Shown piece after piece: positions 46,629-46,691 of a DNA stretch of 46,691 nt (within the stretch, counting starts at the first letter, position 1; each line of letters opens with the position of its first letter). The notes below the pieces were generated by a model. The model was given only the letters and a program-made list of their open reading frames with translations, made no database searches and was not told the DNA's origin. Made by a program: the position numbers and the translations under genes. Source of the stretch: Actinoplanes nipponensis (GTDB lineage Bacteria; Actinomycetota; Actinomycetes; Mycobacteriales; Micromonosporaceae); assembly GCF_016862275.1 (NCBI RefSeq), contig NZ_BOMQ01000091.1, forward strand, positions 1 through 46,691. The letters are read 5' to 3'.

Positions 46629-46691
46629 TGGTCGCCTCCGGGCGTGATGTCGATGGCGTCGCCGTTGAAGGCGGAGGGCTTCTCGGGCGGT
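46625..46691 (-). CDS. C-terminus of sugar ABC transporter ATPase (partial)
   Basis: The right edge holds the last 22 codons of a minus-strand gene, ending PPEKPSAFNGDAIDITPGGDQ with TGA at 46625-46627. The stop overlaps the permease GTG by 4 bp. Position and coupling identify it as the ATPase of the same importer (XylG-like); the sequence visible is only the variable tail, so identity rests on context. Confidence 0.6.
   Translation of the reverse strand, partial: PPEKPSAFNGDAIDITPGGDQ

Noticed and set aside
1..46691. tRNA, rRNA, riboswitch or IS element
   Set aside because: No cloverleaf, ribosomal core, aptamer core or transposase motif was recognised by eye; a covariance-model scan would be decisive.

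Overview
The window is very GC-rich DNA with almost pure G/C third codon positions, GTG starts, 4-nt coupled gene overlaps, and TTGACN/TANNNT or leaderless promoters. This fits a filamentous actinobacterium. The mix of genes (SapB-type lanthipeptide locus, ROK/xylose transporter, CBM2-GH5 cellulase with a CebR box, paired DUF4360 proteins, F420-type nitroreductase) suggests Micromonosporaceae, perhaps Actinoplanes; that placement is inference. I saw no tRNA, rRNA, CRISPR array, IS element or phage gene, so this looks like ordinary chromosome with one specialised-metabolite locus.

Layout. 1-835: a codon-periodic repeat inside a Pro-rich ORF that runs off the left edge. 1004-7865: a complete SapB/AmfS-like class III lanthipeptide locus: an atypical LuxR-family regulator (+) facing a minus-strand operon of synthetase (LanKC/RamC-like), a 42-aa precursor at 5100-5228, and two half-size ABC exporters. 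The precursor core is nearly the SapB core. 8061-9673: divergent dnaJ/cbpA-like and hsp20 genes, each with a TTGACG-N17 promoter and a HAIR (HspR-type) operator between them. 9792-12571: a CHASE3 histidine kinase and a leucine-rich hypothetical protein. 12614-16807: a dhaK-dhaL-dhaM operon whose last gene carries EIIA, HPr and full-length Enzyme I in one chain.

16963-18891: three small plus-strand genes (NTF2-like, unknown, PNPOx-like). 18900-21802: a secreted PQQ-type sugar dehydrogenase and two divergent DUF4360 paralogues. 21867-26950: formaldehyde dehydrogenase, SGNH-like secreted protein, DUF418 membrane protein, a small leaderless acidic protein and an MFS exporter with a TetR-type operator. 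27044-28465: secreted CBM2-GH5 cellulase with a 24-bp perfect palindrome containing the CebR box. 28584-32689: small enzymes, a lipoprotein, GNAT, and a coupled SRPBCC-EVE-MarR operon. 32779-36567: a 59-aa Tat lipoprotein with a poly-Asp tail, then an ECF sigma / anti-sigma / ABC ATPase / ABC permease operon. 36580-41588: CHASE4 chemoreceptor, a sensor kinase with no canonical start codon, DedA protein, EAL-HDOD protein. 41601-42724: ArsR-phosphatase fusion coupled to a VOC protein under an ArsR-type operator. 43125-46691: serine hydrolase, ROK regulator and the end of a xylose-type ABC transporter operon.

The most notable items are the precursor peptide and its regulatory DNA, the paired HAIR operators, the self-contained Dha phosphorelay, the poly-Asp lipoprotein, the CTG-start kinase candidate, and several sharp palindromic operators.
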